Source of the DNA: JALOTE01 sp031422195
Lineage (GTDB): Bacteria > Pseudomonadota > Alphaproteobacteria > Rhizobiales > Rhizobiaceae
NCBI GenBank assembly: GCA_031422195.1
Contig: JANOPZ010000124.1
Location: 1-17,063 of the forward strand
Direction: 5' to 3'
Length of the DNA stretch: 17,063 nucleotides
Shown piece by piece: positions 14,953 to 17,063 of this stretch. Every line of letters begins with the position of its first letter. The first letter of the stretch is position 1. The notes below the pieces were generated by a model. It had not been told where the DNA came from and did not search any database. It was given only the letters and a program-made list of their open reading frames with translations. The position numbers were made by a program, and so were the translations under genes.

Positions 14953-15294
14953 CTATTTCTGGTCGTTTGCAGCGACAGGTTCGCCTTTAACACGTACGTC
15001 GGCAACCATGGAACGCAGCAATTTTACTTTGACGCCCGGCGCAATTTCGACCTCAAGTTCAGGTTCACCCTCAACAACTTTTGTCACTTTGGCAACAACA
15101 CCGCCACCTGTGATTATTGTATCATTACGGCGGATATTTTTGAGAAGCTCTTCGCGCTTTTTAGCAGCCGTGCGCTGTGGACGAATGATCAAAAACCACA
15201 TGATCACAAAAATGAGCACGAATGGCAGTAAGCTCACCAGCATATCGGGAGCGCCAGCAACAGCGGATTGGGCATAAGCAGGGGTAATAAACAT
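14953..15294 (-). CDS. yajC: Sec translocon accessory protein YajC
   Basis: A 113-residue single-pass inner-membrane protein associating with SecDF and the Sec translocon. It has a short periplasmic N-terminus (MFITPAYAQ), a membrane helix (about 18-38: MLVSLLPFVLIFVIMWFLII), then the family's RPQRTAAKKREE segment and a cytoplasmic beta domain with NDTIITGGG. The ATG at 15294 is chosen because GGAG lies 7 bases upstream and the N-terminus then fits the family. A GTG ten codons earlier (15324) would add residues unlike YajC. A good promoter is visible upstream, and it is probably the first gene of the yajC-secDF operon. Confidence 0.95.
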   Translation of the reverse strand: MFITPAYAQSAVAGAPDMLVSLLPFVLIFVIMWFLIIRPQRTAAKKREELLKNIRRNDTIITGGGVVAKVTKVVEGEPELEVEIAPGVKVKLLRSMVADVRVKGEPVAANDQK

Positions 15295-15341
15295 AAAAAC
15301 ACTCCGGAAAACACGGCAAATCACCGCTCGAATTTGGCCGG

Positions 15342-15369
15342 AATATAGTCAACCGCGCTGGCAATGCAA
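15342..15369 (-). promoter_or_regulatory. Putative promoter of yajC-secDF
   Basis: On the minus strand TTGCAT (15369-15364) is followed after 16 bases by TATATT (15347-15342), close to the alphaproteobacterial housekeeping pattern (TTGAC and CTATAT boxes). Transcription would start near 15335, about 40 bases ahead of the yajC ATG. Confidence 0.5.
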
Positions 15370-15457
15370 CCAAACTCAACGGCAACGCACACGCAATAAC
15401 AATTGGCGATTGCATTGAGCCGTTCGGGCGTTATCAGGAATAGGCGGGAGCGGCTAA

Positions 15458-16309
15458 ATGAGCAAGAAATCCAAAAAGAAATTATTGAAACGGCTTGATC
15501 ATATTGTTGAAGCGCTCAATCGGCTGGCACCGCCGATCGAAGTGCTCAGTGACTTGTCTTCCTGTGATTGTTTCGTTTGGGAGCCGGAAGCCAGGTTCCT
15601 GCAACCGATAAGCCGCGTCAACCGGGTAGAGCTTAGCGTATTGCGCGGTATTGATCATGTGCGCGACATTCTCATGGACAACACGCAACGTTTCGCATTG
15701 GGAAAACCTGCAAACAATGCATTGCTTTGGGGCGCGCGGGGACAAGGCAAATCATCTCTGGTTAAAGCGGTGCACGCCGAAATTTCTTCAAACAAAGGCA
15801 ATTTGAAGCTGGTTGAAATTCATCGTGAAGATATAGGCACCCTCCCCGGCTTGCTGCGCATTGTTCGCGCCAGCCAATATCGGTTCATTTTATTTTGTGA
15901 CGATTTGTCGTTCGATACCGACGATACGTCTTACAAGTCCTTGAAGGCGGCGCTTGAAGGCGGTGTTGAGGGACGACCCGATAATGTGATTTTTTATGCA
16001 ACGTCAAATCGGCGCCACCTCATGCCGCGTGAGATGATTGACAATGAACGGTCAACCGCGATCAATCCCGGAGAAGCTGTTGAGGAAAAAGTGTCCTTAT
16101 CAGACCGGTTTGGGCTTTGGCTTGGCTTCCATAAATGTTCGCAAGACGACTATTTGGAAATGGTCACGGCCTATGCTGCGCATCTCAATTTGCATGTCGA
16201 AGCTGATAAGTTGAAGGCCGAGGCACTGGAATGGGCCACAACGCGTGGGAGCAGGTCTGGCCGCGTTGCGTCTCAATTTATCCAAGACTTAGCCGGACGG
16301 CTGGCCTGA
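15458..16309 (+). CDS. DUF815 AAA-type ATPase, function unknown
   Basis: A 283-residue cytoplasmic P-loop ATPase of the DUF815 family. It has a lysine-rich N-terminus (MSKKSKKKLLKR), Walker A GARGQGKS (92-99), Walker B FILFCDD (143-149), a sensor-1-like ATSN (181-184), and SDRFGLWLGF (215-224), where R217 may serve as an arginine finger. The C-terminal part is helical. The biochemical role of the family is not known to me; it recurs beside yajC/secDF and nlpD in alphaproteobacteria, to my recollection. A strong GGGAG site 7 bases before the ATG supports the start. It is divergent from yajC and convergent with the LysM/M23 gene, 13 bp apart. Confidence 0.85.
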   Translation: MSKKSKKKLLKRLDHIVEALNRLAPPIEVLSDLSSCDCFVWEPEARFLQPISRVNRVELSVLRGIDHVRDILMDNTQRFALGKPANNALLWGARGQGKSSLVKAVHAEISSNKGNLKLVEIHREDIGTLPGLLRIVRASQYRFILFCDDLSFDTDDTSYKSLKAALEGGVEGRPDNVIFYATSNRRHLMPREMIDNERSTAINPGEAVEEKVSLSDRFGLWLGFHKCSQDDYLEMVTAYAAHLNLHVEADKLKAEALEWATTRGSRSGRVASQFIQDLAGRLA

Positions 16310-16322
16310 CACTTTCAATAGT

Positions 16323-17063
16323 CTATTGTAGATATTTTGCCGGGTCGACAGGCACCGAATTCTTACGCACTTCAAAGTGCAGTTTAGGTGCGCTGGTTTT
16401 GCCAGATGAGCCGGAAAGTGCGATCACTTCTCCCTTACTGACCTTTTGATTGCGCGTGACGTTGAGCTTGTCAGCATGGCCATAAACCGTGACAAGGCCA
16501 TTATCATGGCGGATCAAAACCGTATTGCCAAACTCGGCTAAGCCATTGCCCGCATAAATAACGGTGCCGCCTTCGGCTGCTTTGACCGAGGTGCCCGCTA
16601 GCATAGCAATATCAATGCCGTCATTCGGTTTACCATTATCATCGGCTCGAAATGCTGTGACAACCTTGCCTTGTGCCGGCCAACGAAGGTTTGCTGGAGC
16701 AGATTTGGCAACATTGGTTGATGGCGCTTCTACGGCTTTTGGTTTGGTTTGCTTTGGATCGATGGACGCTGTGACAGTGCTGTCGGTATCTGCTGATTTA
16801 GTTGCAATTGGTTTGCGTTTGCCTGTTACGTTTCTATCCACACCATCATTTCCGGCAACAACGTTTGTCGAGGTCGGAATGTTGAGTAACTGTCCAACTT
16901 TGATGATAGATTGGTCAGCTAAACCATTCGCAGCACGAAGCTGGCCCACTGAAACACCAGTTTTCCGCGCAATTGCATTCAAATTGTCACCAGAAACGAC
17001 TTTGTAGCGGCTTTCTGCGTTGGTTGCCAAAGGTTGATCTAACGCACCAACTTTTGCAGTTGC
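16323..17063 (-). CDS. nlpD: LysM plus LytM (M23) domain protein, NlpD-like, N-terminus missing
   Basis: The frame is open to the window edge, so the 246 residues seen lack the N-terminus. They hold a LysM domain (YKVVSGDNLNAIARKTGVSV to GQLLNIP, peptidoglycan binding), a Thr/Lys-rich linker, and a C-terminal LytM/M23 domain. The M23 site looks degenerate. Where active enzymes have HxxxD, this reads NDGID (His replaced by Asn), while YGHAD and LHFEVR keep their histidines. E. coli NlpD shows a similar loss and acts by activating cell-wall amidases at division rather than cutting peptidoglycan. The protein is envelope-located in either case. A relative such as DipM is also possible, so the symbol is tentative. 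Confidence 0.8.
   Translation of the reverse strand, partial: ATAKVGALDQPLATNAESRYKVVSGDNLNAIARKTGVSVGQLRAANGLADQSIIKVGQLLNIPTSTNVVAGNDGVDRNVTGKRKPIATKSADTDSTVTASIDPKQTKPKAVEAPSTNVAKSAPANLRWPAQGKVVTAFRADDNGKPNDGIDIAMLAGTSVKAAEGGTVIYAGNGLAEFGNTVLIRHDNGLVTVYGHADKLNVTRNQKVSKGEVIALSGSSGKTSAPKLHFEVRKNSVPVDPAKYLQ

Noticed and set aside
15362..15424. CAATGCA ... TGCATTG and AACGGC ... GCCGTT pairs in the yajC/DUF815 divergent region
   Set aside because: The arms are short, over 35 bases apart and do not nest with each other, so they are likely chance. The left CAATGCA also overlaps the proposed yajC -35 box.

Overview
The window looks like chromosomal DNA of an alphaproteobacterium, most likely of the Rhizobiales/Hyphomicrobiales. 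Three things point there: a fused SecD-SecF protein encoded beside yajC, a TrmFO-type tRNA methylase, and a small DUF1127 gene followed by anti-Shine-Dalgarno hairpins of the cuckoo/CcsR kind. GC is moderate (about half by eye), which would fit a marine member, but genus cannot be read from this sequence.

Layout, left to right. (1) 1-4370, + strand, is an accessory exoprotein region. It holds the C-terminal end of an RTX (calcium-binding nonapeptide repeat) protein cut by the window edge, a small probable lipoprotein of unknown function, and a complete 938-residue secreted subtilase built as S8 protease, P domain and RTX repeats. The last 241 residues of the two RTX proteins are about 90% identical without gaps. 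(2) 4389-6227, - strand, is ilvD (branched-chain amino acid synthesis), convergent with the protease. (3) 6343-9104, - strand, is a xylB-xylA operon joined by an ATGA overlap, for xylose isomerisation and phosphorylation. (4) 9105-9640 is a compact regulatory locus. It has three adjacent inverted repeats, a 47-residue DUF1127 protein, then three consecutive hairpins each carrying CTCCTCCC in the loop, the last also serving as an intrinsic terminator. (5) 9683-11119, + strand, is trmFO. (6) 11120-15294, - strand, reads yajC, secDF, an NDUFAF3-like (Mth938/DUF498) gene and an NDUFAF6-like (squalene/phytoene synthase fold) gene, the last three tightly spaced. (7) 15458-16309, + strand, is a DUF815 AAA-type ATPase. 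(8) 16323-17063, - strand, is a LysM plus LytM/M23 protein of NlpD type, with its N-terminus beyond the window.

How the parts work together. YajC and SecDF assist the Sec translocon. The two genes downstream are bacterial relatives of mitochondrial complex I assembly factors, so this cluster may couple membrane insertion to respiratory complex assembly. XylB and XylA feed xylose to xylulose 5-phosphate. The DUF1127 gene and hairpins resemble the stress-induced CcsR locus of Rhodobacter sphaeroides, where a small RNA-binding protein is co-transcribed with CCUCCUCCC-motif sRNAs. This is the most interesting part of the window. No transposase, CRISPR array, tRNA or rRNA gene was recognised.
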